A stretch of DNA of 10,972 nucleotides from Thermaceae bacterium (GTDB lineage Bacteria > Deinococcota > Deinococci > Deinococcales > Marinithermaceae), in NCBI GenBank assembly GCA_027023115.1, contig JALVWZ010000197.1, positions 1 through 10,972 of the forward strand. Direction: 5' to 3'. A program made the position numbers and the translations under genes. This document shows positions 1 through 6,698 of the stretch, piece by piece (within the stretch, counting starts at the first letter, position 1; the number at the start of each line of letters is the position of its first letter). The notes beneath the pieces were generated by a model. That model was not told the origin of the DNA. It did no database searches and saw only the letters and a program-made list of their open reading frames with translations.

Positions 1-44
1 GGGTAGATGACCGGGTCGCCAACGTTGAAACCCATGGCCGTCAT
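1..44 (-). CDS. Partial CDS, possible CarD-like transcription regulator (N-terminus only)
   Basis: Only the first 14 codons or so lie in the window, and the gene continues past the left edge. Two in-frame ATGs (44-42 and 35-33) give a peptide reading MTAMGFNVGDPVIYP. The pattern 'hydrophobic-x-V-G-D-x-V-I/V-Y-P' is typical of the first beta strand of CarD/CdnL-type RNA polymerase-binding regulators and of the related TRCF interaction domain. The reading frame opens 1 nt after the TAA of the metallophosphoesterase gene, so it would be the third gene of that minus-strand cluster. No strong ribosome binding site is visible for either ATG. The identification rests on about 12 residues and is tentative; an unrelated protein with a similar start is possible. 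Confidence 0.35.
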   Translation of the reverse strand, partial: MTAMGFNVGDPVIY

Positions 45-45
45 C

Positions 46-816
46 TTAACCCGCGGTTTGCCCTCTGGCAAAACTGGCTATTTGCCAGCGCACTTCTTCG
101 GCGTCTGGCAGGAGCTCCAGGTATTGCTCGCGGTCGAGGGCGTCTACCAAGGCAAAGTTATATTCAGGGAAGACGCGAATCCCCTCCTTCATTACCGTGT
201 GTCCGTAAACGCCAAAGCGGTAGCCGCTGCGCTGCATGTAGTCGGGGTTGGTGAACCACCAGCTCTTTGGTTCCTTCGACTGGTAGAACATGTCGTCGTA
301 TTCCTGGAGCCAGGGGGCCGGCCCCACGTGGGCGAAGTGAATACCGCCAACCACGAACTCCTTGGGGAACGACCCCAACCACTCGGCCAGCGAATCGGGA
401 AGAGCCAGACCGCCGCGGTCCGGGTCGAACTCGGCGTGTTCGATTCCCGAGGCGTTGCCTAACAAGAAGCGGTGGTCGAGCACCGCCTGGTCGTGATTGC
501 CGCGCAGCACCACGGCAAAACCGCCGGCTTTCTCGACGAAGCGCCTGAGGCGCAGAAGAGCGCGGATCTGTACCCGGGCGGCGCGACGGAGGTGCTCGGG
601 GTTACGGTGGTCGTACGGCTCGAAGCCGGTCAGGCGGGTGTACGCTTCGCGCGTCTTGGGGTGAACCAGGTCGCCCAACAAAACAACCCGCAGCCGGCCG
701 GAGGTGAGGGCTGGTGTGGGCTCGTTCTGGGCGTTGGCCGCGCCGGCGTGGCGCAAGGCCCGCCAGAGCTTGCCGTACTCGGCGTGCACGTCGCCAATGG
801 CTACTATCCGCGGCAT
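46..816 (-). CDS. Metallophosphoesterase (calcineurin-like)
   Basis: A 256-residue protein with the metal-binding motifs of the calcineurin-like phosphoesterase superfamily in the expected order: GDVH (residues 8-11), GDLVHP (48-53), GNHD (106-109), a histidine-rich strand GIHFAHVGP (158-166) and GH (205-206). These residues normally bind two divalent metal ions and hydrolyse phosphomono- or diesters. The sequence shows no signal peptide, so it is probably cytoplasmic. The substrate cannot be read from the sequence; a protein phosphatase, a nucleotide phosphatase and a nucleic-acid phosphodiesterase are all possible. The start ATG (816-814) is preceded by AGGAGA at good spacing and sits 1 nt after the TGA of the Rad52/DdrA-like gene. 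This implies cotranscription and probably translational coupling, and makes a role linked to nucleic acid repair conceivable but unproven. Confidence 0.85.
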   Translation of the reverse strand: MPRIVAIGDVHAEYGKLWRALRHAGAANAQNEPTPALTSGRLRVVLLGDLVHPKTREAYTRLTGFEPYDHRNPEHLRRAARVQIRALLRLRRFVEKAGGFAVVLRGNHDQAVLDHRFLLGNASGIEHAEFDPDRGGLALPDSLAEWLGSFPKEFVVGGIHFAHVGPAPWLQEYDDMFYQSKEPKSWWFTNPDYMQRSGYRFGVYGHTVMKEGIRVFPEYNFALVDALDREQYLELLPDAEEVRWQIASFARGQTAG

Positions 817-817
817 C

Positions 818-1321
818 TCAGCTGGTCTCCTGCGACATTAGGAGAGCCCGCAGCTCCCCGTAGAGCTTCTTGGTGGTTTCGGCGTCGGCACCGTAACCGC
901 CGTACTTGACCACCAGCGCCGCCGCCTCGCGGCCCTTGCCGGCTTTGCGCAGCCTCAATATCAGCTTGTCTATCAGCTCCTGGGCATTAGGTTTTTCGGC
1001 TCGCGTCTCTGCCGGGGTCTGGGCTCGCGGCTCTTCATCGAGTTGTCTGTCGAGCCCCGCTTGCTGCGCCGCCATCCACAGGGCCGCCGCAGCCGCCGCG
1101 GTCAGGTTGGGCCCCTCACCAACACCGCTGCGGCGGCGCCCGCCCATTTCCAGTACACAGACCACCGCCGCCGGCCGGGCAGCGGCTACCGAGAACTCGC
1201 AGCTCCAGCCGCCGGGCCCCCAGGCCTCGTCGAGGGCTTCGTAAACGAGTGCGACTGCGGGCAGCGTTTGCGCGGAGCCCAACTCCAGCGATTGCAAAAC
1301 CAGCCAACCCGAATCGTCCAT
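818..1321 (-). CDS. Rad52/DdrA-like single-strand annealing protein (diverged)
   Basis: About 167 residues from the ATG at 1321 (170 if the ATG at 1330 is used). Residues below are numbered from 1330. The stretch LVYEALDEAWGPGGWSCEF (28-46), an alternating hydrophobic strand with a short basic turn (GGRRRSGVGEG, 63-73) and an alanine-rich helix ending in AGL (78-93) match the layout of Rad52/Rad22-type annealing proteins: 'RxVxERLNEVFGxxGW', beta hairpin, then 'GxG...A...ALKRA'. DdrA of Deinococcus belongs to this group. A low-complexity linker (94-115) leads to a helical C-terminal segment (116-167) containing KYGGYG. The expected role is binding and protecting single-stranded 3' ends and annealing complementary strands. 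The open frame extends upstream to 1498, but that part overlaps the divergent lipoprotein gene and translates AT-rich spacer, so I exclude it. The family assignment is from pattern only. Confidence 0.55.
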   Translation of the reverse strand: MDDSGWLVLQSLELGSAQTLPAVALVYEALDEAWGPGGWSCEFSVAAARPAAVVCVLEMGGRRRSGVGEGPNLTAAAAAALWMAAQQAGLDRQLDEEPRAQTPAETRAEKPNAQELIDKLILRLRKAGKGREAAALVVKYGGYGADAETTKKLYGELRALLMSQETS

Positions 1322-1328
1322 TGGGACC

Positions 1329-1334
1329 ATTTTA
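1329..1334 (-). promoter_or_regulatory. Possible leaderless-type -10 box (TAAAAT) for the Rad52/DdrA-like gene
   Basis: On the minus strand TAAAAT is followed by 7 nt and then the ATG at 1321. TANNNT placed about 7 nt before a start codon is the arrangement reported for leaderless transcripts in Deinococcus. Neither the ATG at 1321 nor the one at 1330 has a Shine-Dalgarno sequence, which fits. The -35 region is poor (CTGCAA at 17 nt spacing). Confidence 0.4.
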
Positions 1335-1369
1335 ACTGCTTTGCCGGGTAATTGCAGTACTTGCCATGA

Positions 1370-1396
1370 TTGCAGAAAGATATTTACGGATATAGT
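1370..1396 (+). promoter_or_regulatory. Candidate promoter of the lipoprotein gene
   Basis: The AT-rich stretch between the divergent genes contains TATAGT (1391-1396), a near-consensus -10, with TTGCAG (1370-1375) as a possible -35. The 15-nt spacing is short, and an alternative -10 (TAGTAA, 1393-1398) would give 17 nt. Transcription would begin near 1403, leaving a short leader with the ribosome binding site AAAGGGGAAG (1415-1424) before the ATG at 1428. Confidence 0.4.
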
Positions 1397-1427
1397 AATA
1401 ATGAGATAGCCAAGAAAGGGGAAGACA

Positions 1428-3335
1428 ATGAACAAGATTTTAAGGTATTTAGCATTGGCGGTATTATCGATATCGTTCCTGGCTTCATGCGGAGGCAATA
1501 CCGGAAGCGGCGGCGGTGGCGGTAATACGCCGAGCTACACCCTCGCGCTAAGTTCATCCAGCCTATCGGTGGTCAAGGGCGCTTCCGCCGTGGTAACGCT
1601 GACCATTGTGCCCAGTAACGGCTTTAGCGGTACGGTCGCGCTCAGTCTGGAAGGGGCTCCCAGCGGGGTCACCGTAGACCCCGCCTCGGTTGCCGTTAGC
1701 GGAACCACCACCCAGAACCTGACCATCAGCGCCACCGCCGCGACACCGGCCGGCAGTTACGACGTCAAGGTCAAGGGTGCTTCTGGTTCAATCAGCAAAA
1801 CCGCCGACCTCTCGCTTGCCATTAGCGCCGCCGCCGACTTCACGGTGGCGCTGGCCGAGAGCGATCTTTCCGTGGCTCAAACCGAGAGCGGCCAGCTGCA
1901 CCTGACCGTCACCCCCCTCAACGGTTTTACCGGCACGGTGAACCTCAGCTTAGACCCGGCTCCCACCGGCGTAACCCTGAACCCCGTCAGCGTGAGCATC
2001 AGTGGCCCCGCTCCGGTCGAACAGGCGCTAGCGCTGGCCGCGGACGCGGCGGCTGCGGTCGGCTCGACCGCCTTGCAGCTATCGGCCGTTTCCGGCAGCC
2101 TCAGCCACCAAGCTGGTTTTAACCTGCAGATTACCGCAGCCCCGGGGACCCAGGACTGGGTGAAGCAGATTGGGACACCCGGCCACGAAAAGGCGTATGG
2201 AGTGGCCGTGGCCAGCGACGGCTCGGTCTACTTTACCGGCTATACGCAGGGCGCGTTTACGGGCAACACCAACGCCGGGCATACCGACGCTTTCCTGGCC
2301 AAGTACGATGCCGACGGAACATTACGGTGGGTCAAGCAGATCGGTGGCACCAACTACGATTACGGCTACGCTGTTACCACGCTGGGGAACAACGTATACG
2401 TAGCGGGCTATACCAACAGCGCGCTTGACGGCCACATAGGCAGCTACGACACTTTTCTGGCCAGCTACGACGCCGACGGCAATCAAAACTGGCTGAAGCA
2501 GTTCGGCTCCGCCGGCAACGACTACGCGCACGGCTTGGCGGCCCGTGGCTCGCTAATCTTCGTTGCCGGTTATACCGACGGTGACATGTTCGGTACGATC
2601 AATCAAGGGGGAGCCGATATTTACCTGGCCGCTTTCGACACCAGCGGCAACGCCGTTCCCTCGCAGAGCCTGCAGACGGGCACCAGCTCCGATGACTACG
2701 CCTACGCCCTGGCCCTCGCCCCCGACGGCAGCAAGGTGGTGGTGGGAGCCACCAAGGGGGGTATTTCCGGAAGCAACCAGGGCCTAACCGACGCGTTCGC
2801 CATCAAGATTGGCTCCAACGGCAGCCAAGTCTGGAAGAAGCAGTTCGGCAGCACTGCAAACGACCGTTTCTGGGCGGTGGCGATCGACTCGGACGGCTCT
2901 ATTTACGCCGGCGGCGCCACCGAGGGCAACCTGGCGGGCCACGCCAGCTTTGGCGGCTCTGACCCGATGCTCTTCAAGCTGAACGCCGACGGCACTACGG
3001 CCTGGTCGCGCCACATTGGCAACGCCACCACCGATACTGGTCGGGGAGTGGCGATAGACTCCAGCGGGGACGTTTACCTGACCGGCCGCTCCAGCGAGAG
3101 TATGGACCCTAGCGATCCAGACGCCGCCCACATTGGCAACTCGGATAATTACATAGTCAAGTTCGCCGCGGACGGCACGCGCGGCTGGACCAGGCAGTTC
3201 GGCACGGCCACCGCCGACGAGTCCTACGCCATCGCCGCCGGAGCGGCCCTTTACGTTACCGGGGCCACTCAGGGCGACATGGACAGCGGTAACGCCGGAG
3301 GGTACGACGTCTACCTGGCGCGATACGCCCACTAG
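1428..3335 (+). CDS. Lipoprotein with two Ig-like repeats and a seven-repeat SBBP beta-propeller
   Basis: A 635-residue protein beginning with a lipoprotein signal: basic MNKILR, a hydrophobic core, then LASC with the lipidated Cys at residue 21. A Gly-rich linker (22-33) follows. Two tandem domains of roughly 95 residues (about 37-132 and 138-236) share the pattern 'FTVALxxSxLSVxxxxSxxxxLTVxPxNGFxGTVxLSL...GVTxxPxSVxxSG', typical of bacterial Ig-like domains. The rest (241-635) is seven repeats of about 49-61 residues with 'W-x-K/R-Q-F/I-G...A-x-A-x-D-x-x-G-x-x-Y-x-x-G-x-T...D-x-x-L-x-K-Y-D-x-x-G', matching the SBBP repeat. Repeats begin near W244, W301, W355, P411, W469, W526 and W587; the fourth has lost the Trp and is degenerate. 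Seven repeats would close one propeller. It is probably tethered outside the cytoplasm and may bind proteins or glycans; no catalytic motif is visible. It has its own ribosome binding site and stands alone. Confidence 0.88.
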   Translation: MNKILRYLALAVLSISFLASCGGNTGSGGGGGNTPSYTLALSSSSLSVVKGASAVVTLTIVPSNGFSGTVALSLEGAPSGVTVDPASVAVSGTTTQNLTISATAATPAGSYDVKVKGASGSISKTADLSLAISAAADFTVALAESDLSVAQTESGQLHLTVTPLNGFTGTVNLSLDPAPTGVTLNPVSVSISGPAPVEQALALAADAAAAVGSTALQLSAVSGSLSHQAGFNLQITAAPGTQDWVKQIGTPGHEKAYGVAVASDGSVYFTGYTQGAFTGNTNAGHTDAFLAKYDADGTLRWVKQIGGTNYDYGYAVTTLGNNVYVAGYTNSALDGHIGSYDTFLASYDADGNQNWLKQFGSAGNDYAHGLAARGSLIFVAGYTDGDMFGTINQGGADIYLAAFDTSGNAVPSQSLQTGTSSDDYAYALALAPDGSKVVVGATKGGISGSNQGLTDAFAIKIGSNGSQVWKKQFGSTANDRFWAVAIDSDGSIYAGGATEGNLAGHASFGGSDPMLFKLNADGTTAWSRHIGNATTDTGRGVAIDSSGDVYLTGRSSESMDPSDPDAAHIGNSDNYIVKFAADGTRGWTRQFGTATADESYAIAAGAALYVTGATQGDMDSGNAGGYDVYLARYAH

Positions 3336-3349
3336 ACTGTAACGACCTT

Positions 3350-3380
3350 GCGGAGGCGGGCCCCTGGGGGCCGCCTCCGC
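3350..3380 (+). terminator. Strong GC-rich hairpin, possible terminator of the lipoprotein gene
   Basis: GCGGAGGCGG (3350-3359) pairs perfectly over 10 bp with CCGCCTCCGC (3371-3380). The 11-nt loop can form a further small stem. It starts 15 nt after the lipoprotein stop codon. There is no U-tract after it, so it is either a non-canonical terminator or a 3'-end-stabilising structure. Confidence 0.5.
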
Positions 3381-3382
3381 TC

Positions 3383-3411
3383 TGGACAGGCACCGGAAGG
3401 AGGGCTAATAT
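3383..3411 (+). promoter_or_regulatory. Promoter of tRNA-Ala
   Basis: TGGACA (3383-3388) and TAATAT (3406-3411) are separated by exactly 17 nt, close to the sigma-70/sigma-A consensus. The predicted transcription start near 3418 lies just before the tRNA at 3424, as expected for a tRNA gene with a short 5' leader. Confidence 0.75.
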
Positions 3412-3423
3412 AGCTAAGTGCGT

Positions 3424-3499
3424 GGGGCCGTGGCGCAGTTGGGAGCGCGCCTGAATCGCACTCAGGAGGTCAGGGGTTCGAATCCCCTCGGCTCCACCA
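3424..3499 (+). tRNA. tRNA-Ala (anticodon CGC)
   Basis: A 76-nt cloverleaf can be folded by eye. The acceptor stem GGGGCCG pairs with CGGCTCC (3489-3495) and contains a G3-U70 wobble pair, the hallmark identity element of alanine tRNA. The anticodon stem is CCTGA/TCAGG (3450-3454 and 3462-3466) around loop ATCGCAC, giving anticodon CGC (3457-3459), which reads GCG. The T stem is AGGGG/CCCCT with loop TTCGAAT. The 3' CCA (3497-3499) is encoded. Position 32 is A and position 38 is C, slightly unusual. A CGC alanine tRNA fits the GCG-rich codon use of the neighbouring genes. The gene stands alone with its own promoter and terminator. Confidence 0.96.
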
Positions 3500-3530
3500 A
3501 AAGGCCGGGCATAAGCCCGGCCTTTTATTT
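3499..3530 (+). terminator. Rho-independent terminator, likely bidirectional
   Basis: GGCCGGGC (3503-3510), loop ATAA, GCCCGGCC (3515-3522), then TTTTATTTT. The stem can be extended by AAAA/TTTT, the first A being the last base of the tRNA CCA end. On the minus strand the same stem is followed by TTTTGG, so it can also stop transcription from glpD, whose stop codon lies about 20 nt away. Confidence 0.9.
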
Positions 3531-3549
3531 TCCTCCGCCGCTGGTCAGA

Positions 3550-5160
3550 TTATAGCGCCTCGAGGATGCGCAACCGGCTTTCGGCCACGTGGGCTTCCTG
3601 TTCGGCCACGCTCCAGCCGAGCTCGGCGGCCATGAGCTGGGCGGTCCGCTCGAGGGCCGCCAGGGCCGCCTTCTGGTCGAGGAAGGCCAAGCGGGTGCGT
3701 CGCGCCAGCGCGTCAATGGGGGTGGCGGCCATCTCCTGACGCGCTGCCCAGACCACGTCGGCCTCGATGAAGGGGTGGTCGGGAGCCAAGCGGGCGTCCA
3801 GTCCCTCGGCGGCCAGCTTGGCCACTTCGGCGGCGCGGTCGCCGTAGCTCTGGTTGAGGTGCTGGGCCACGTCTTCGGGCAGCCCGAACTTTTCCACCAG
3901 CTCCTTCCAGCCGTCGGCTTCGTAGCCGGCCCCGCCCTCGATGTAAATCCGGTCGGTCAGGCAGCCGTGCGGCGGGTGCAGGTCGCGGGTGCGTACCACG
4001 TAGTCCACCAGGTCTTCGGCCATCTTGCGGTAAGTGGTCCACTTGCCGCCGGCGATGGTCACCAGGCCGCTGTCGGACTCGCTAATCAGGTGGTCGCGAG
4101 CCAGCTCGGCGGTGTCGTGGGCTTTCGGGTCTTTCACCAGCGGGCGCAGGCCGCTCCAGGCCGCCAGGATGTCGCTCCTGGAGGGCTCGAGGGCGAAGTA
4201 GCGCTTGAGGTGACGGAGGATGTAGTCGATCTCTTCCTCGGTAGGTTTGGGGTGGAAGCTGAGGTCGTGCGGCTCGTCGGTGGTGCCGGCCAGCGTGTGT
4301 CCCATCCAGGGGAGCACGAAGAGGACGCGGCCGTCTTCGGTCTTGGGAATTAGCAGGCCGGTTCCCGGGGGGCTAAAACGCTGTGGCAGGATGATGTGCA
4401 CGCCGGAGCTGGTGACCACCATTGGGGGGGCGTCCGGGTCGTCCATGTGACGGATGGTGTCGGTGAAGGGGCCGGTGGCGTTGACCACCACCTTGGCGCG
4501 CACCTCGAAGTCCTCGCCGCCGAGGCGGTCCTTGACTCGAGCGCCCGCTACGTGCCCGCCTTCTTTGATTAGGCCGGTCACCTCGGCGTAGTTGACGGCC
4601 ACCGCCCCCTCGCGGAGGGCGGTCAGCACCACGGCCACGTTCATCCGGGCGTCGTCGAACTGGCCGTCGTAGTACTCGACGCCGCCAACCAGCCCCTCCG
4701 ACTTGAGCTGCGGGAACTCGCTCAGGGCCTTGCTGCGGGGCACGAAACGGCTCGGCTTGAGGCGTTCGTGACCGGCCAGCAGGTCGTAGGCTTTCAGGCC
4801 GGAGAAGTAGTAAGGCACCTCCCAAGCGCGGTAGAGCGGGGTCAGCAGCGGGATAGGGTGCGAAAGGTGCGGCGCCAGCCGCAGGATGACCCCGCGTTCG
4901 TGCAAAGCGTCGCGAACCAGGTTGTACTGCACCTTGTCGAGGTGCTTTACGGCGGCCTCCAGATAGCGGACGCCACCATGGACTAACTTGGTGCTGCGGC
5001 TGGAAGTGCCCTCCGAGTAGTCACCGCGCTCTACCAGGGCCACCTTGAGGCCACGGGTGGCGGCGTCGAGGGCAATGCCCGCGCCGGTAGCGCCGCCGCC
5101 GATGACCAGCAGGTCGAAGCCGCCTTTACGAAGTTGTTCGAGTTGGGTGTCACGGTTCAT
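3550..5160 (-). CDS. glpD: Aerobic glycerol-3-phosphate dehydrogenase (FAD-dependent)
   Basis: A 536-residue flavoenzyme that oxidises sn-glycerol-3-phosphate to dihydroxyacetone phosphate and passes electrons to the quinone pool at the inner face of the cytoplasmic membrane. The N-terminus carries the dinucleotide-binding fold [18 protein letters not shown] (20-37), which is the first family signature, followed by [15 protein letters not shown] (54-68). The second signature [11 protein letters not shown] is at 371-381, after [10 protein letters not shown] (335-344). The remainder is the family's helical C-terminal domain. The ATG at 5160-5158 overlaps the glpK stop as ATGA and is preceded by GAGGAGG inside the glpK end, so translation is coupled. 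The frame is open 17 codons further upstream, but those codons lie within glpK and the family normally starts here. The length is normal and no key residue looks missing. Confidence 0.97.
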   Translation of the reverse strand: MNRDTQLEQLRKGGFDLLVIGGGATGAGIALDAATRGLKVALVERGDYSEGTSSRSTKLVHGGVRYLEAAVKHLDKVQYNLVRDALHERGVILRLAPHLSHPIPLLTPLYRAWEVPYYFSGLKAYDLLAGHERLKPSRFVPRSKALSEFPQLKSEGLVGGVEYYDGQFDDARMNVAVVLTALREGAVAVNYAEVTGLIKEGGHVAGARVKDRLGGEDFEVRAKVVVNATGPFTDTIRHMDDPDAPPMVVTSSGVHIILPQRFSPPGTGLLIPKTEDGRVLFVLPWMGHTLAGTTDEPHDLSFHPKPTEEEIDYILRHLKRYFALEPSRSDILAAWSGLRPLVKDPKAHDTAELARDHLISESDSGLVTIAGGKWTTYRKMAEDLVDYVVRTRDLHPPHGCLTDRIYIEGGAGYEADGWKELVEKFGLPEDVAQHLNQSYGDRAAEVAKLAAEGLDARLAPDHPFIEADVVWAARQEMAATPIDALARRTRLAFLDQKAALAALERTAQLMAAELGWSVAEQEAHVAESRLRILEAL

Positions 5161-6647
5161 TCCATTGCCTCCTCGGCCCAGCCTCGGGCCCTTGCTACCG
5201 CTTCGTGCCAACCCGCAATCAAGCGGGACCTTTCCCGGTCGTCCTTTTCGGGCATAAAACGCCTTTCCAGCCGCCAGTTGCGGCTTATCGTATCCTCGTC
5301 GAGCAGGTCGGCTCCCAGGGCGGCGGCCATGGCCGCACCGAGGGCGGTCGTTTCGGTAACCGCCGGACGCTCCACGGTGCGGTCCAGCAGGTCGGCCTGG
5401 ATCTGCAATAGCAGGTCGTTGTTGGCCGCGCCGCCGTCTACCCGCAAAGTGCGGAGGCTTACCCCGGCGGCCTCCATGCTCATTACCGCGTCGTAGGTCT
5501 GCAGGGCGATGGCCTCCAGGGTGGCCCGGGCGATGTGGGCGCGGCCGCTGCCGCGAGTGAGCCCGATTATCAGGCCGCGAGCGTGCGGATCCCAGTAGGG
5601 ACTGCCGAGGCCGGTTAGGGCCGGCACGAAGTAGACACCTTCGCTCTCGGGAACGCTTGCGGCCAGCTTTTCTACCTCGCTACTCTCGCCTATTAGTCCC
5701 AGGCCGTCGCGGAGCCACTGCACCGCTGCGCCGGCAACGAAGATGGAGGCCTCGAGCGCGTACTGCAACGGCTGGCCCGCGATCTGCCAAGCCACCGTGC
5801 TGAGCACGCCTTCACCACGCTTCACCTCGGCGCCGCTGTTCATCACCAAAAAAGCGCCCGTGCCGTAGGTATTCTTGGCCATTCCCGGCGCAAAACAGGC
5901 TTGGCCGAAGAGGGCCGCCTGCTGGTCGCCGAGGACGCCGTATATGGGCACTGCCGCTCCCAGCAGCTCGGGCTTGCTGCTCCCGAAGAGACCAACCGAG
6001 GGTTTTACCTCCGGCAATAACGCCGCCGGCACGTCGAAGAGCTCCAGCAGCTCAGGGCTCCAGGTGGCTTGGTTGATGTCGAAGAGGAGCGTTCTCGAGG
6101 CGTTGGAAACGTCGGTGGCGTGGACATCTCCACCGGTCAGGTTCCAGATGAGCCAGCTGTCTATTGTGCCGAAGGCCAGCTCGCCGGCCTCGGCGCGCTG
6201 GCGCAACCCCGGGTCTTCCAGCAGCCAGGCCAGCTTGCTGGCGGAAAAATAAGGGTCTAGGACCAGGCCCGTTTTTTGCCGCACCACCTCTTCGTGCCCC
6301 TGGCGGCGCAGCCTTTCGGTTAGACCGGCCGTGCGCCGGTCCTGCCAGACTATGGCCCGGCTTACCGGGCGGCCGCTGGCGCGCTCCCAGAGGATGGTCG
6401 TTTCGCGCTGGTTGGTTATGCCGAGGGCGGCGACCTCGGCGGCGCTGATTCCCGCCTGCGCCAGTGCCGCCCGCGCCGTGGCCAGCTGGGTGTGCCAGAT
6501 TTCCAGCGGGTCGTGCTCGACCCAGCCCGGTCGCGGGAAGAACTGCTCGAAGGGCTCCTGAGCCGTGGCTACCTGGGTGCCTTCCAGGTCAAACACTATT
6601 GCCCGCGAACTGGTGGTTCCCTGGTCAAGGGCTAGTACGTAAGCCAA
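5157..6647 (-). CDS. glpK: Glycerol kinase
   Basis: A 496-residue FGGY-family kinase that phosphorylates glycerol with ATP to sn-glycerol-3-phosphate, the substrate of the GlpD encoded directly downstream. The phosphate-binding loop DQGTTSSR is at 8-15, and the glycerol-contacting residues known from E. coli GlpK appear at equivalent places: R81-E82 in NQRET, W101, Y133 in DPYFSASK, and the catalytic D241 in [18 protein letters not shown] (259-266) and the C-terminal family motif around [18 protein letters not shown] (366-383) are also present. I chose the TTG at 6647-6645 because GAGGAGG lies 6 nt before it and the protein then begins [14 protein letters not shown], like other GlpK proteins. 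A TTG at 6674 would place the ribosome binding site inside the gene. No glycerol facilitator gene is in view. Confidence 0.97.
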   Translation of the reverse strand: MAYVLALDQGTTSSRAIVFDLEGTQVATAQEPFEQFFPRPGWVEHDPLEIWHTQLATARAALAQAGISAAEVAALGITNQRETTILWERASGRPVSRAIVWQDRRTAGLTERLRRQGHEEVVRQKTGLVLDPYFSASKLAWLLEDPGLRQRAEAGELAFGTIDSWLIWNLTGGDVHATDVSNASRTLLFDINQATWSPELLELFDVPAALLPEVKPSVGLFGSSKPELLGAAVPIYGVLGDQQAALFGQACFAPGMAKNTYGTGAFLVMNSGAEVKRGEGVLSTVAWQIAGQPLQYALEASIFVAGAAVQWLRDGLGLIGESSEVEKLAASVPESEGVYFVPALTGLGSPYWDPHARGLIIGLTRGSGRAHIARATLEAIALQTYDAVMSMEAAGVSLRTLRVDGGAANNDLLLQIQADLLDRTVERPAVTETTALGAAMAAALGADLLDEDTISRNWRLERRFMPEKDDRERSRLIAGWHEAVARARGWAEEAME

Positions 6648-6665
6648 AGCCGGCCTCCTCTCCCT

Positions 6666-6694
6666 AAGGTACAACGATTGGTCTGGTTTGTCGT
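6666..6694 (-). promoter_or_regulatory. Candidate promoter of glpKD
   Basis: In the gap between the GGDEF gene and glpK the minus strand holds ACGACA (6694-6689), 17 nt, then TACCTT (6671-6666). Transcription would start just before the GAGGAGG ribosome binding site. The match is partial, so glpKD could instead be read through from the upstream ATPase/GGDEF unit. Confidence 0.35.
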
Positions 6695-6698
6695 TCGG

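Noticed and set aside
1331..1498. Upstream extension of the Rad52/DdrA-like frame to 1498, with an apparent membrane segment
   Set aside because: It translates AT-rich intergenic DNA and the antisense of the lipoprotein signal peptide; the hydrophobic stretch is a by-product of T-rich sequence.
2784..3332. 182-codon open frame antisense to the lipoprotein
   Set aside because: It mirrors the propeller coding sequence in a GC-rich gene, has no ribosome binding site or recognisable motif, and the plus frame is clearly coding.
2157..3335. DNA-level tandem repeat in the propeller region
   Set aside because: The repeats are clear in protein but too diverged in nucleotide sequence to call a DNA repeat or a recent expansion.
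3424..3530. tRNA gene as an integration (attachment) site for a mobile element
   Set aside because: No integrase gene and no repeated tRNA 3' end are present in the window.
3589..4353. 254-codon open frame antisense to glpD
   Set aside because: Long antisense frames are common opposite GC-rich genes; its Gly/Val/Gln-rich translation shows no domain and glpD is unambiguous.
5161..5211. 17-codon N-terminal extension of glpD
   Set aside because: It lies inside the glpK coding end; the ATG at 5160 has a proper ribosome binding site and the normal GlpD start.
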